Assembly (NCBI RefSeq): GCF_032463525.1
Contig: NZ_CP135971.1
Location: 4,652,501-4,716,500, forward strand
From: Pseudomonas sp. DTU_2021_1001937_2_SI_NGA_ILE_001
GTDB lineage: Bacteria; Pseudomonadota; Gammaproteobacteria; Pseudomonadales; Pseudomonadaceae
Direction: 5' to 3'
Length of the DNA: 64,000 bases
Shown: positions 18,195 through 27,130 of the stretch, one piece after another
Numbering within the stretch: position 1 is the first letter of the stretch
Layout: each line of letters starts with the position of its first letter
Notes under the pieces: model-generated
Database searches by the model: none
Told to the model about the DNA's origin: nothing
What the model saw: only the letters and a program-made list of their open reading frames with translations
Translations under genes and position numbers: made by a program

Positions 18195-19616
18195 TCAGCC
18201 GGGCTGGCGCAGCCTTTCGCTGTACACGCACCAGGTATTGCGTCCGGCGGATTTGGCCTGGTACAGCGCCATATCGCCCAGGCGCAGCAGCTCGCTGACG
18301 GTCTGGGCGTGCAGGGGGGCCAGGGCGACGCCGATGCTGGTGCCGATCTGCACCCTTTGCCCGTGCACCTCGATGGGCTGGCACAGCGCGTCGCGCAATC
18401 GTGCGCAGAGTTCGCTGATCGCTTCTGCCGAGGCGGGTGACGCAATCACGATGACGAATTCGTCCCCACCCAGGCGTGCGGTCATCGCTTCTGGCGGGGC
18501 GTGTTCGGCCAGGCGCCGGGCGACTTCCTGCAGCACCAGGTCGCCCGCCGCATGCCCCAGCAGGTCGTTGACCGGCTTGAAACGGTCCAGATCGAGGTAC
18601 AGCAATGCCAGCGGCACCGCAGGCGCCTGCTCCAGCAGGTCGTCCAGGTACTGGGTCAGCTGGTAGCGGTTGGGCAGGCCGGTGAGGAAGTCGTGCAGCG
18701 ACAGGTGCCGGGCCTCGGCCTGGCTGGCATGCAGCGCGGCGAATTGTTCGTCGATCTGCCGGGTCGAGAGGATGGCGTGGCGCAGCAGCACCGCCAGCAC
18801 CCCCATCAGGGCGATGACTCCGGCCAGGAACAGCGGCAGGGTCTGACGCAGCAGGTCCATGCCGGGGTGGGGGGGTATCCAGTTCACATGGGTCGAAGAA
18901 CCCAGCAAGGGCATGGACTCGTACCCGGGCAGCTTGCCGGTGGCCAGGGTCATGCTCGGCAGGCCGTAGGTTTCGCTCAGGTGCGCCAGTTCCTCGTCGT
19001 CCAGCAGCGTGGCGAAGATCATCACCGACGCCGGGCCGGGTATCGTCGTGATCGAAGGGTCCCAGCCGGGAGTGATGGTCGCTGCCGCGACCAGGGCGGG
19101 GGTTCCGTCTACCTGCATGGCGCTGACGATGCTGGTGTCCTCCTTGTCGGGCGCTCGGGCGGCCGCCAGCAGGGCTGGCAAGTCCCCCTGCAGCCAGTTC
19201 GCCGCCTGGATATCCGAGGGCTTGCCGTCGATGACCGCATAGCGGGTGTGGTCCTGCGGGCCGATGACCAGCACGCCGTTGTAGCCATACAGCTCGAAGG
19301 GAATATCACCCACGTTGCGCTGCTCATCGGCCCAGACCTTGTTCACCGTCATGTGCAGGTTCTTGTAGGCCTCACCCCATTTGCTGTAGTTGATGATGTT
19401 GCGCCCCACTTCGTTGCGCACCTGCTCCAGGGTGCGGCTGATGAACACCCGCGAGCGCTGCTGCACGTCGGCATCCTGGCTCAAGGCGTTCTTGACCAGC
19501 AGATAGCCGCCCAGGCCGAGTAGCAGCAGCAGGGCGCCGATCGCCGGAACCAGGCGCCAGACCAACTGCTGGCTACGACGTGCCGCTATGCGGCTTGTCG
19601 GGTCGCTCTTGAACAT
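18195..19616 (-). CDS. CHASE4-GGDEF diguanylate cyclase
   Basis: This 473-aa membrane protein has TM1 at about 20-42, a periplasmic CHASE4-type sensor (about 43-265, with SKWGEAYKNLHMTV), TM2 near 270-292, and a C-terminal GGDEF domain. The active-site loop is intact (RLGGDEFVIV), as is the DLDRFKPVNDLLGH segment, so it should make c-di-GMP. The RxxD inhibitory site five residues before GGDEF is replaced by PPEA, suggesting weak or no product inhibition through that site. No EAL domain. Divergent from the kaiC-like gene. Confidence 0.9.
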   Translation of the reverse strand: MFKSDPTSRIAARRSQQLVWRLVPAIGALLLLLGLGGYLLVKNALSQDADVQQRSRVFISRTLEQVRNEVGRNIINYSKWGEAYKNLHMTVNKVWADEQRNVGDIPFELYGYNGVLVIGPQDHTRYAVIDGKPSDIQAANWLQGDLPALLAAARAPDKEDTSIVSAMQVDGTPALVAAATITPGWDPSITTIPGPASVMIFATLLDDEELAHLSETYGLPSMTLATGKLPGYESMPLLGSSTHVNWIPPHPGMDLLRQTLPLFLAGVIALMGVLAVLLRHAILSTRQIDEQFAALHASQAEARHLSLHDFLTGLPNRYQLTQYLDDLLEQAPAVPLALLYLDLDRFKPVNDLLGHAAGDLVLQEVARRLAEHAPPEAMTARLGGDEFVIVIASPASAEAISELCARLRDALCQPIEVHGQRVQIGTSIGVALAPLHAQTVSELLRLGDMALYQAKSAGRNTWCVYSERLRQPG

Positions 19617-19928
19617 GAAAACACCTGGGAACGGCCTGCGGACAATCGCCGGAACGGCTTGGAAAGAGGGGAGTGGCGCCTGGCTATCGTAACTGTGGTG
19701 GCGATCATGAACCAGCCTTCGCTACCGTGCGTCGCCGGACGGGCGAAAGCCTCGGCGTGGAGGATCGTTTCGCCGGGTGCAGGGTCCTATGGCAGCTCAG
19801 GGTTCACCGTGCCGAGGGCATACAAGCGGCGAAGGCTTGAGAAGCGTCTTTAACAGCGCCAGAATGCGCTACTTGCGTATGGGCTGAATGAGCATGCCTG
19901 CGTCGCCGAATACCAGGAGAAAGAGATC
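19617..19928. other. Intergenic region with a possible structured leader
   Basis: This 312-bp gap between divergent GGDEF and kaiC-like genes holds no convincing coding region. On the plus strand, GGCGAAA (19742-19748) can pair with TTTCGCC (19768-19774), followed by a weaker GGCA/TGCC hairpin. The kaiC-like start is preceded by CAGGAGAAAGAG. Both genes need promoters here, but none could be placed with confidence. Confidence 0.4.
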
Positions 19929-21356
19929 TTGAACCAGCTAAAACGCCTTCAGAGCGGAATCGAAGGACTTGATGAGCTGCTGAAGGGAGGCTTCGTTTCG
20001 GGCTCTTCCTACATCATCCAGGGGCGTCCTGGGTCGGGCAAGACCATCCTGGCCAACCAGATTGGCTTCAATCATGTGCGTGACGGCGGTCGTGTGCTGT
20101 TCGCCACGCTGCTGGCCGAGCCGCACGAGCGGTTGTTCCAGTTTCTCTCCACACTGAGCTTCTTCGACAAGAGCCGCATCGGTGCGGAAATCCAGTTCAT
20201 CAGCGCCTTCGACACCATGGAGAACGAAGGGCTCGATGAGGTGGTCAAGCTGCTGCGGCGCGAGATCGCTCGGCAGAAATCGACGGTGATGATTCTCGAC
20301 GGCCTGCTCAATGCGCGCTCCAAGGCCGACTCGCCACTCAATACCAAACGTTTCATTTCCGAGCTGCAGGGCCACGCGGCCTTCGCCGGCTGCACGGTGT
20401 TCTTCCTCACCAGCTCGCAGCTCGACGATGGCAGCCCGGAGCACACCATGGTCGATGGCGTGCTGGAGCTGGGCGAAGAGCAGGTCGGCTCGCGCATGGT
20501 GCGGCGCATCAAGATGCGCAAGACCCGCGGCAGTGCGGCGCTCTCCGGTGACCATGAATGCGAGATCACCGATGACGGCCTGGTGGTCTATCCGCGGCTG
20601 GAAAGCACGGTGACCCATTCGGCCATGCGCGACAGCGAGACCCTGGGCCTGATACCCAGTGGCATCGCCAGTCTCGACCCATTCATTGGCGGTGGCCTGG
20701 TGGGCTCTTCCGTTTCCCTGGTCATGGGACCCTCGGGTGCCGGCAAGACGTCCATCGGCCTCAGCTTCCTGGCCGAGTCCACTGTGCAGGACCCCGGGCT
20801 GCATTTCGGCTTCTACGAGTCGCCGCAGCGCCTGCGCCTGAAGGCCAAGGCGCTGGGGCATGACTTCGAGGCGCTCGAAGCCTCGGGGGCGCTGACCCTG
20901 GCCTGGCGCTCGATCACCACGGAAAAGATCGACAAACTGGCCATCGAGCTGTTGCGCCTGGTCGAACGCAAATCCATCAAGCGGGTATTCATCGACAGCC
21001 TGGGGGGCATGGGCAGGACCGCCGCCGACAAGTCACGGGTCCTGGATATCTACACCGCGCTGATGGGCGAATTGCGCAGCCGTAACGTCACCGTGGTCGC
21101 TTCCTGGGAGGTGCGCAGCATCCTCGGCGAGGTGATCGACGCGCCCGCATCCGACCTCTCGGGGATAGTCGATAACCTGCTGCTGGTCAGATTCGCGGAA
21201 ACAGGCGCTGAACTTACTCGGCACCTGTCCATCCTTAAAGTCAGGGATAGTGCTTATGACCCTGCGCTTCTCGAACTGGTGATCGACAAACAGGGCATAG
21301 ACGTTCGCAAGGCTTTATCTCATGTATTCGACGACGACAGCGGTGTACGTTCATGA
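19929..21356 (+). CDS. KaiC-like double ATPase-domain protein
   Basis: This 475-aa protein has two tandem RecA/KaiC domains. Domain 1 has Walker A GRPGSGKT (32-39) and a Walker B strand ending MILD (121-124). Domain 2 has Walker A GPSGAGKT (267-274) and RVFID (352-356). The CI-CII layout is that of KaiC, but no kaiA or kaiB lies nearby, so this is not a circadian clock by context. Relatives paired with receivers or kinases are thought to act in stress or signalling. The start is TTG at 19929, seven bases after a purine-rich AGGAGAAAGA. The receiver gene follows 42 bp downstream. Confidence 0.85.
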   Translation: MNQLKRLQSGIEGLDELLKGGFVSGSSYIIQGRPGSGKTILANQIGFNHVRDGGRVLFATLLAEPHERLFQFLSTLSFFDKSRIGAEIQFISAFDTMENEGLDEVVKLLRREIARQKSTVMILDGLLNARSKADSPLNTKRFISELQGHAAFAGCTVFFLTSSQLDDGSPEHTMVDGVLELGEEQVGSRMVRRIKMRKTRGSAALSGDHECEITDDGLVVYPRLESTVTHSAMRDSETLGLIPSGIASLDPFIGGGLVGSSVSLVMGPSGAGKTSIGLSFLAESTVQDPGLHFGFYESPQRLRLKAKALGHDFEALEASGALTLAWRSITTEKIDKLAIELLRLVERKSIKRVFIDSLGGMGRTAADKSRVLDIYTALMGELRSRNVTVVASWEVRSILGEVIDAPASDLSGIVDNLLLVRFAETGAELTRHLSILKVRDSAYDPALLELVIDKQGIDVRKALSHVFDDDSGVRS

Positions 21357-21398
21357 CCGTCATCTCGCTCATGACTCGGTGAGCGGAGTGGGCGCGAT

Positions 21399-21761
21399 AT
21401 GACCACGATTCTGATCGTCGATGATGAGTACCTGATCGCCGAGATCCTCAGCTTCGCACTCGAGGACGAAGGCTTCCTGACGGTGACCGCCGGCAATGGC
21501 CAGAAGGCGCTGAGTATCCTCGACCGCGAGCGGCCGGGGCTGATCATTACCGACTACATGATGCCGGGCATGAACGGCATCGAATTCGCCCTGGCGGTGC
21601 GCGCCAATCCGTCCTTTGCCAACATTCCCATCGTGCTGATGAGCGGTGCCCAGGCGCATCTCGGCGTTTCACGCCCCGACCTGTTCGCCCGGGTCTACGA
21701 GAAGCCCTTCGAGATCGAAGCGATGGTCAACAGCGTGCTGCAACTGCTCAAGGAGCCCTAG
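21399..21761 (+). CDS. Single-domain response regulator
   Basis: A 120-aa stand-alone receiver. The acidic pocket is VDDE (7-10), the phosphoacceptor Asp52 lies in IITDYMMPG, and the switch Ser and Lys lie in VLMSGA and YEKPF. No output domain. It follows the kaiC-like gene closely on the same strand and probably acts with it; no histidine kinase lies in the window. Its stop is 14 bp from that of the convergent thioredoxin-like gene. Confidence 0.92.
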   Translation: MTTILIVDDEYLIAEILSFALEDEGFLTVTAGNGQKALSILDRERPGLIITDYMMPGMNGIEFALAVRANPSFANIPIVLMSGAQAHLGVSRPDLFARVYEKPFEIEAMVNSVLQLLKEP

Positions 21762-21775
21762 GCGAGCAGGACGCG

Positions 21776-22576
21776 CTACTCCAGTGCCTGGAGGGCCTGT
21801 TCCAGGCTGGCGGCAGACAGCTCGCCCAGGTGATTGCCTACCTGATGGCCCTGGGCGTCGTAGAACAGCGTGGTGGGCAAGGCCATGGAGCCGGCCTGGC
21901 GCCCCAGCTCGCTGTTGGCGTCGAGCAGCAGGTTGTCCAGCGCCAATCCCTGGCTTTGCAGGAACCTTCTTACTTCATCGGGCGTTTCGCCCTGATTGAC
22001 GAACACCAGGGTAATGTCGGGGCGGCTGGCCTGCGCCTTGGCCAACACCGGCATTTCCCGACGGCAAGGGGGACACCAGGTCGCCCACAGGTTGATTACC
22101 ACCGGCTTGCCTTGGTAGTCCTTGAGATTGACCGGCCGAGCCTCCAGATCCGTGAGCGGCAAATCCGGCAAGCGTGACTGGCGCTGCAGGTGTTCCAGCG
22201 TCAGGCTGCCCGCCCCCCAGCACAACAGGCCAGTGCAGATTGCCAGGCCGAGGGGGCGACGCTGTTCGGGGTGTCGGTACAGCTTCCAGATACCGACCAG
22301 CAAGGCGGCGGCGATGCCTGGCCAGGCGATGAAGCCGCCGTCACGCAGGTCGAGAATGCCCCAGGGCTGTTCGCGGTATTGCGCCAGGAAGCTGGCGACG
22401 AACGCCGCTCGAGCGACCAGCACGGCCACGATCAGCAGGTGGAACAGGTGTTTTTCCGGGTTGCAACCCACACGCCGCCCGGCCCACCAGCCGCACAGGG
22501 TGGCCAGCAGCATACTGGCGATGATCAGAACGTGGTGCATGGCCAGGGCCAGTGGCCCCAGGTTGAGGGTCAGCAT
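21776..22576 (-). CDS. Membrane-anchored TlpA-like thiol-disulfide protein with Lgt-like N-terminus
   Basis: This 266-aa protein has two parts. Residues 1-125 hold about four TM helices with a pattern resembling prolipoprotein diacylglyceryl transferase (ARAAFVASFLAQYREQPWG, then a GG-containing helix). Residues 138-266 form a TlpA/ResA-type thioredoxin domain with redox pair Cys168-Pro-Pro-Cys171 and cis-Pro in MALPTTLFY. The redox domain should face the periplasm, possibly in cytochrome c maturation or protein disulfide reduction. The Lgt-like part lacks enough of the transferase signature to predict activity. Confidence 0.83.
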   Translation of the reverse strand: MLTLNLGPLALAMHHVLIIASMLLATLCGWWAGRRVGCNPEKHLFHLLIVAVLVARAAFVASFLAQYREQPWGILDLRDGGFIAWPGIAAALLVGIWKLYRHPEQRRPLGLAICTGLLCWGAGSLTLEHLQRQSRLPDLPLTDLEARPVNLKDYQGKPVVINLWATWCPPCRREMPVLAKAQASRPDITLVFVNQGETPDEVRRFLQSQGLALDNLLLDANSELGRQAGSMALPTTLFYDAQGHQVGNHLGELSAASLEQALQALE

Positions 22577-22724
22577 TGAAAAGGCTCCGCAGGCCCATCT
22601 GGAAGGCGCCTACTTTGCCATTTACCCGTTTGGCGATGCGACACCGATCCAGTGCCGACCGCAGATGATTCATGACAGGTTGTGACGGCATGCAAAGCGG
22701 TGCCTGTGGAAGCGCCCCCGGGCC

Positions 22725-22785
22725 CAATACTGTTCGGTTAAGCGCTTTGCGGCTTTGAGGGAGCGAGCTTGCTCGTGAAAAGACC
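22725..22785. repeat. REP element, left half only (copy D)
   Basis: Starts CAATACTGTTCGGTTAAGCGC and includes one REP arm (GGGAGCGAGCTTGCTCG), then stops; the matching right arm and terminus are missing. A truncated copy of the element family. Confidence 0.7.
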
Positions 22786-22801
22786 GGTAAAGCCCCGGCA
22801 T

Positions 22802-23062
22802 CTATCGGAAGCTTGAGGCGGTCATCGCGAGCACCTGCCGCAGCCTGAGTTTTTCGCGAATACCGAGCACCAGGGATGCAATAGCCCGACCGTTGTCCAG
22901 TTCGGCCACCTGGATGCCGTTCATGCCGAACGCCTGGGCATGGGTTCCGGGGTGGGTCAGTTCCAGGCTCATCAAGCCGTCGGGGGTAATCGTGCATTTG
23001 CACAGCATGGGCACGAATGCGGTTTCCATGAGGTGGCGCAGGTCGGCTTGGGACAGCAGCAT
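22802..23062 (-). CDS. DUF1652 family protein
   Basis: This 86-aa small protein of the Pseudomonas DUF1652 family has the typical features: LSQADLRHLMETAFVP near the N-terminus, CxCT, and a C-terminal GIREKLRLR. The ATG at 23062 has AAGGA at good spacing; an in-frame upstream codon has none. Function unknown. It stands alone between REP sequences. Confidence 0.85.
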   Translation of the reverse strand: MLLSQADLRHLMETAFVPMLCKCTITPDGLMSLELTHPGTHAQAFGMNGIQVAELDNGRAIASLVLGIREKLRLRQVLAMTASSFR

Positions 23063-23129
23063 CGGGACATCCTTGGCCCTTGCAGGCCCTGTGCTCAAAG
23101 CAGTGACAGCGGGAGGCTCAGGCTGGCCC

Positions 23130-23272
23130 CGCTACTGGTCAGTTAAACCGGGTAGGAGCGGCTTCAGCCGCGAAGCGACTGCATGTTCACAACAGATGCA
23201 GTGACTTTCCTGGCTCTTTCGCGGCTAAAGCCGCTCCTACCGAGCCACATGACGCCTAACCGAACTGTATTG
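23130..23272. repeat. REP-doublet MITE-like element (copy E)
   Basis: A 143-bp element with a slightly decayed left terminus (CGCTACTGGTCAGTTAAACC) and an intact right one (CCTAACCGAACTGTATTG), and two inverted GAGCGGCTTCAGCCGCG-type arms. Flanks AGGCTGGCCC and AAACTAGCCC agree at 7 of 10 positions, all differences being transitions, consistent with an old 10-bp target duplication. Confidence 0.78.
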
Positions 23273-23308
23273 AAACTAGCCCAAGTTTGCCGAGGTGTCG
23301 CGCGCGGC

Positions 23309-24049
23309 TCAGCGTGACGAGGCCTTCTCAGCGGTTTGAATGGACGGCATCTGGTAGCGCTGGCCGTCGTAACTGAGTGAGTACTTCGTCACCTTCGGCG
23401 CGGACTTCGTGTCGTTGCAGTCGTCGCCCTTGGCCACCGCCACGGTATCGACGGTCTTTTCCGTCACCTCCAGATCCGCCAGCCCATGGCTCGTGGCCTT
23501 GCCCACCGCCAGGCTGCTGTGCGTCTCCGAGAACTCCCCGGCGCAATTGCCATCCCACTCGCCACCGAATTTCTCGACCTCGAAGCCGTCGAGCACCTTG
23601 CGCAGCTGGCCGCCTTGGTCCAGGTAAAGATTCATTTGCGTGGAGGAATACTGATTGACCCGCGAAGGGCCGGAATAGCGTGCGCGTACGCCGAACGCGC
23701 GCAGCGAAGGCGCCAGGTTGTAGCGCGCGGTGTCCAGGGTCACCTCCTCGAGTGTAATGGCGTCGGTGGTGATCGCCGCTGGCTCGTAAAGCTGCCGCTC
23801 GACCGTGGCGCCTTTGGCGCTGAGGACCGCCAGGCCATATTGGGCACCGTCGTCGTCCTCCTTCTCGACGAACAGCAGGGCCGCCAGGGTACGGCTCGGG
23901 TCGCTGGGCGAGGGCTTGCACACCGAATACTGATCGGCCAGCTTCAGCTGTGGCTGCAGTTGCCGCGCCCAGGCGGAGAACTGTTGCGCGCAGTCGGCGT
24001 AGGCAGCGAAGGGCAGGCAAAGCAGAGTGAAGGCGAGGGCGCGGCGCAT
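23309..24049 (-). CDS. Secreted hypothetical protein
   Basis: A 246-aa protein with a clear signal peptide (about 1-19, cleaved after AYA) and four or more cysteines in the mature part that could form disulfides. No family recognised. It looks periplasmic and beta-rich. It stands alone, upstream of a REP and downstream of tRNA-Met in minus-strand order. Start ATG at 24049. Confidence 0.75.
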   Translation of the reverse strand: MRRALAFTLLCLPFAAYADCAQQFSAWARQLQPQLKLADQYSVCKPSPSDPSRTLAALLFVEKEDDDGAQYGLAVLSAKGATVERQLYEPAAITTDAITLEEVTLDTARYNLAPSLRAFGVRARYSGPSRVNQYSSTQMNLYLDQGGQLRKVLDGFEVEKFGGEWDGNCAGEFSETHSSLAVGKATSHGLADLEVTEKTVDTVAVAKGDDCNDTKSAPKVTKYSLSYDGQRYQMPSIQTAEKASSR

Positions 24050-24121
24050 CGGCTGATCCTTGAGGGGCGAAGGTGAGCCGACATTCTATCTGGGCGATGG
24101 TTGTTTACCGATCCCCAGAAA

Positions 24122-24147
24122 CGAAAAAGCCCGCGCAAGGCGGGCTG
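24122..24147 (-). terminator. Rho-independent terminator of tRNA-Met
   Basis: On the minus strand AGCCCGCC-TTGC-GCGGGCT forms a strong hairpin followed by U5 (plus-strand A-run at 24123-24127), 12 bp beyond the tRNA 3' end. Confidence 0.88.
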
Positions 24148-24158
24148 TTTCGTGAACT

Positions 24159-24235
24159 TGGTGGCTACACAGGGACTTGAACCCCGGACCCCAGCATTAT
24201 GAATGCTATGCTCTAACCAACTGAGCTATGTAGCC
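24159..24235 (-). tRNA. tRNA-Met (CAU anticodon)
   Basis: 77 nt including encoded CCA. On the minus strand it begins GGCTACATAGCTCAG and ends GTGTAGCCACCA; the acceptor stem pairs fully. The anticodon loop TTCATAA gives CAU, and the T-loop is GGTTCAAGTCC. Elongator-type features (G1-C72 pair, similarity to E. coli metT) favour elongator Met over initiator. Followed by an intrinsic terminator. Confidence 0.95.
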
Positions 24236-24665
24236 AAGTGGCGCGCATTATTCGCTGATACCGGGAAGGTGTCAAGCGTTTACCTGAAAAATATTTCCAT
24301 GCGATCAACCGCTTAGCGATGACGTGCGATTCGACTCGCGTCTCTTCCCACAGATTGTTTCCAACAGTGACGTTCATCAGTGTTTTATGCACCGATTGGG
24401 TGCGTGCTCCCTGGCGCTTCTCCAGTAAAGGCTCAAGATCGTCCCGGCGTCCTGTCGGGTCCGGATCTTGCTAGCGCATTGACATGACGCTTCTGGGTGG
24501 AAGCGTGTCGTTGGCAGGTAAGGCCTGCATGCAATGACACTTTTGATGCGGATGCTGACTCAGGGGAGAAACATGAGTCTGGCATCCTGATGGCTTTTTG
24601 ATAGTGACGATGCGGGTGTCCGTAGGCGGTGTAGTCCGGCGGAGCCCATGCGCAGGAGTAAAGCA
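24236..24665. other. Long intergenic region with three tandem hairpins
   Basis: 430 bp upstream of a chemoreceptor gene with no convincing coding region. On the plus strand there are three successive inverted repeats: CAAGATC/GATCTTG (24434-24440 and 24464-24470), ACGCTTC/GAAGCGT (24487-24493 and 24500-24506) and GCAGG/CCTGC (24514-24528). None has a U-tract. They could be a structured 5' leader or a small RNA. No FliA promoter was found here. Confidence 0.45.
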
Positions 24666-26723
24666 ATGAATAGCCTGTTGTCTCCGGGTATGCGTCTTTT
24701 GAGTCGCTTTGGTTTTGCGCGCAAGTTTCAGTTGCTGTTTCTGTTGTTCCTGCTGCCGCTGGCAGGCGCATTGTGGATGATCGGCAGCGACTACCTGGCC
24801 AAGTTGGCGGTGATCGCCGGTGAGCGGTCGGGGGTGCGCCAGCTGCTGGTCGTGGAGGAGGTCAACCGACTGCTGACCGAACAACGCGATCGCGCCGCGC
24901 GCTGGAAGGCCGTGGATATCCTGCGCGAGCCCACTGCGGAGGCAAAGCAGGCCATCAGCGAACTGGATGCAGCCGCTCCGTTGCTCAACCAGGCAGTGGA
25001 GCGCTTGCAGGGCATCCTGAGCGCGGAAAAAGCCACTGATGACGCCATGGCGCGTTTCAAGACCCTGCAGGACTCGACCAAGGGGCTGGACACCGCCTCG
25101 CTGCGCAGCCTGGGCTGGTGGCCGGACGGCTACGATCGTTTCAGCCAGGCCATTGCCAACCTGCAGGCACTGCGTGACCAGATCGCCATGGACTCCGGGT
25201 TGATCCTCGACCCCTGGCTGGAAACCTATTTGCTCATGCAGCTATCTACCCAGCAGACCCCCGAGCTGATCGAACGCATTGGCCGTCTGGGCAGTATCGG
25301 CCAGACCTCGGTGGTTTCCGGCCAGTTCAGCCTGCAGAGCCGTCTGCAGATGCGCGACCTGCGTGGCCGTATCGATGACGCCAGAGAGCAGATGGTCAAA
25401 ATCGCCAACTCGCTGCAAAGCCACCTGCCATCGGACATGCAGCCCTGGGCGGATCGCTACCTGGCGGTACAGCAGGTGCTCAGCGATGAGCTGAAGGTGC
25501 TCGACGACGGTGTGTTCGGCGGCAGTATCAAACTCAAGCCAGCCGAATTCGAACGCAGTGTCGATCACATGCTCGACGCCATGTTCGGGCTGCGCAGCCA
25601 GTCGCTGCAGTCGCTGTACGCGCGGCTGGACTACTACCACGCCAAGTCCAACCAGGAATTCATCCCTGTGGGCGTGACCTTCACCGTGCTGATGCTGATG
25701 GCGCTGTACCTGTTGCTTTGCCTGCAGTCGTCGATCAGCCGCAGCGCCCGGGGCATCACCACCCTGGCCGAATCCCTGCGCGATGGTGACCTGTGCGTCG
25801 AGGTGTCGGTGCAGGGGCGTGACGAGCTGGCGATCATCAGCCAGGCGCTCAATGTCGCGGTGGTGCAACTGCGTACCAGCCTGCTGGGCGTCAATCGCGA
25901 AACCCAGCAACTGGGCTCGGCGGTGCAGACCCTCAACAGTCAGTCCAACGACACCCTGGGCGAAGTCGAAGACCAGCAACAGCAGATCAGCCAGATCGCC
26001 GCCGCCGCCACGCAGTTGGCCGCCACCTCCCAGGGCGTGGCCAAGAGTTGCGAGCAGGCCTCCGACAGCGCACGCCAGACGCGGCAGATCGCCGAGCAGA
26101 GCAGCCGCGACAGCCAGCGCACCACCGACAGCATCCAGCAGCTCAACCGGCGCCTGTCCGAAACCGCTGCGGCGCTTAGCCGGGTCAGCGAGCAGGGCCA
26201 GCAGATCCAGTCGGTGGTCGATGCGATTCGCGGTATCGCCGAACAGACCAACCTGCTGGCGCTCAACGCCGCCATCGAGGCAGCACGGGCTGGGGAGCAG
26301 GGGCGCGGCTTTGCCGTGGTCGCCGACGAAGTGCGCAGCCTGTCGCAGCGCACCCAGGTTTCCACGGCGCAGATCGCCAGTACCGTGGAGAGCCTGCGCA
26401 GCACCGTGACCCAAGCGGTCGAACTCATGGAGGCGGCCTGTGGCCAGGCGGTCGACGATGCCCAGTCGGTCACCGGTCTTGGCTCGCGTCTGGGCGAGAT
26501 CGCCGCGGCGGTGCAGGGCGTCACCGACACCCTGGCGCAGATTCTCGCCGCTGTTGAAGAGCAGGCCTCGACGGCCGACCAGGTCAGCGGCAGCATCCAG
26601 CAGGTCGACCAGGCGGCTGGTCGCCTGCTCGACGGTGCCCGTGCGGTGAACCAGGCGGCTGATACCCTGAGCAAGGGCAGCCGGGCGCTGAACAACAACA
26701 CCGCGCGTTTCCACCTGAGCTGA
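24666..26723 (+). CDS. Methyl-accepting chemotaxis protein with large helical sensor
   Basis: A 685-aa chemoreceptor. TM1 lies at about 22-40, followed by an unusually long, mostly helical periplasmic region (about 41-320), TM2 near 325-345, HAMP, and a signalling domain with tip [20 protein letters not shown]. The ATG at 24666 is chosen because AGGAG stands nine bases upstream; the ATG at 24648 lacks one. The 280-residue sensor is about twice the 4HB size, suggesting a helical bimodular-like ligand domain; ligand unknown. An intrinsic terminator follows. Confidence 0.9.
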   Translation: MNSLLSPGMRLLSRFGFARKFQLLFLLFLLPLAGALWMIGSDYLAKLAVIAGERSGVRQLLVVEEVNRLLTEQRDRAARWKAVDILREPTAEAKQAISELDAAAPLLNQAVERLQGILSAEKATDDAMARFKTLQDSTKGLDTASLRSLGWWPDGYDRFSQAIANLQALRDQIAMDSGLILDPWLETYLLMQLSTQQTPELIERIGRLGSIGQTSVVSGQFSLQSRLQMRDLRGRIDDAREQMVKIANSLQSHLPSDMQPWADRYLAVQQVLSDELKVLDDGVFGGSIKLKPAEFERSVDHMLDAMFGLRSQSLQSLYARLDYYHAKSNQEFIPVGVTFTVLMLMALYLLLCLQSSISRSARGITTLAESLRDGDLCVEVSVQGRDELAIISQALNVAVVQLRTSLLGVNRETQQLGSAVQTLNSQSNDTLGEVEDQQQQISQIAAAATQLAATSQGVAKSCEQASDSARQTRQIAEQSSRDSQRTTDSIQQLNRRLSETAAALSRVSEQGQQIQSVVDAIRGIAEQTNLLALNAAIEAARAGEQGRGFAVVADEVRSLSQRTQVSTAQIASTVESLRSTVTQAVELMEAACGQAVDDAQSVTGLGSRLGEIAAAVQGVTDTLAQILAAVEEQASTADQVSGSIQQVDQAAGRLLDGARAVNQAADTLSKGSRALNNNTARFHLS

Positions 26724-26730
26724 CTGCCAG

Positions 26731-26763
26731 GCCCGTGGGCCAGCTTGCTGACCCACGGGTTTC
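26731..26763 (+). terminator. Rho-independent terminator after the chemoreceptor
   Basis: CCCGTGGG (26732-26739) pairs with CCCACGGG (26752-26759), followed by a short TTT. It lies 8 bp after the stop. Confidence 0.75.
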
Positions 26764-26805
26764 ACGCCATGCGGCGGTATGCCCTGCGTGCCGGAGCCAA
26801 AGTCC

Positions 26806-27126
26806 ATGTCCTTGCCTGCCAATCTCTTCGCCCCCCTGCCGGACGCCCGCGACGACGAAGTCTTCAGCGAGCTGCTGAAACGGCCTGGCTGCCGTATCGA
26901 ACGCATCGTTTCGCAGGGCCAGGCCACCCCGCCGGAGCAGCCCTGGTGCCAACCTCATGAAGAGTGGGTGGTGGTGCTCAGCGGCGCCGCACGGCTGCTG
27001 ATGGAGGGGCGGGAGTTTGATCTGAAGCCGGGCGATCATTTGCTGATCCCGGCCAACGTGGAGCACCGGGTCACCTTCACCGACCCGCAACAGCCAACGG
27101 TGTGGCTGGCGATCCATCTCCAGTAG
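26806..27126 (+). CDS. Cupin-domain protein
   Basis: A 106-aa single-domain cupin. The two cupin motifs are seen as QPHEEWVVVLSGAARLLMEG and KPGDHLLIPANVEHRV, with His/Glu residues of a metal site (HEE and H of VEHRV). The ATG at 26806 is chosen; upstream in-frame codons lack support. Enzymatic role unknown; it might be an isomerase or oxygenase, or a sensor of a small molecule. Confidence 0.82.
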   Translation: MSLPANLFAPLPDARDDEVFSELLKRPGCRIERIVSQGQATPPEQPWCQPHEEWVVVLSGAARLLMEGREFDLKPGDHLLIPANVEHRVTFTDPQQPTVWLAIHLQ

Positions 27127-27130
27127 GGAG

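Noticed and set aside
19929..21356. A circadian clock locus
   Set aside because: Only the KaiC-like protein is present; no KaiA or KaiB gene is in the window.
25242..26927. A 561-codon minus-strand frame opposite the chemoreceptor at 24666
   Set aside because: Gly/Leu/Arg-rich shadow of the conserved signalling domain; no own motif.
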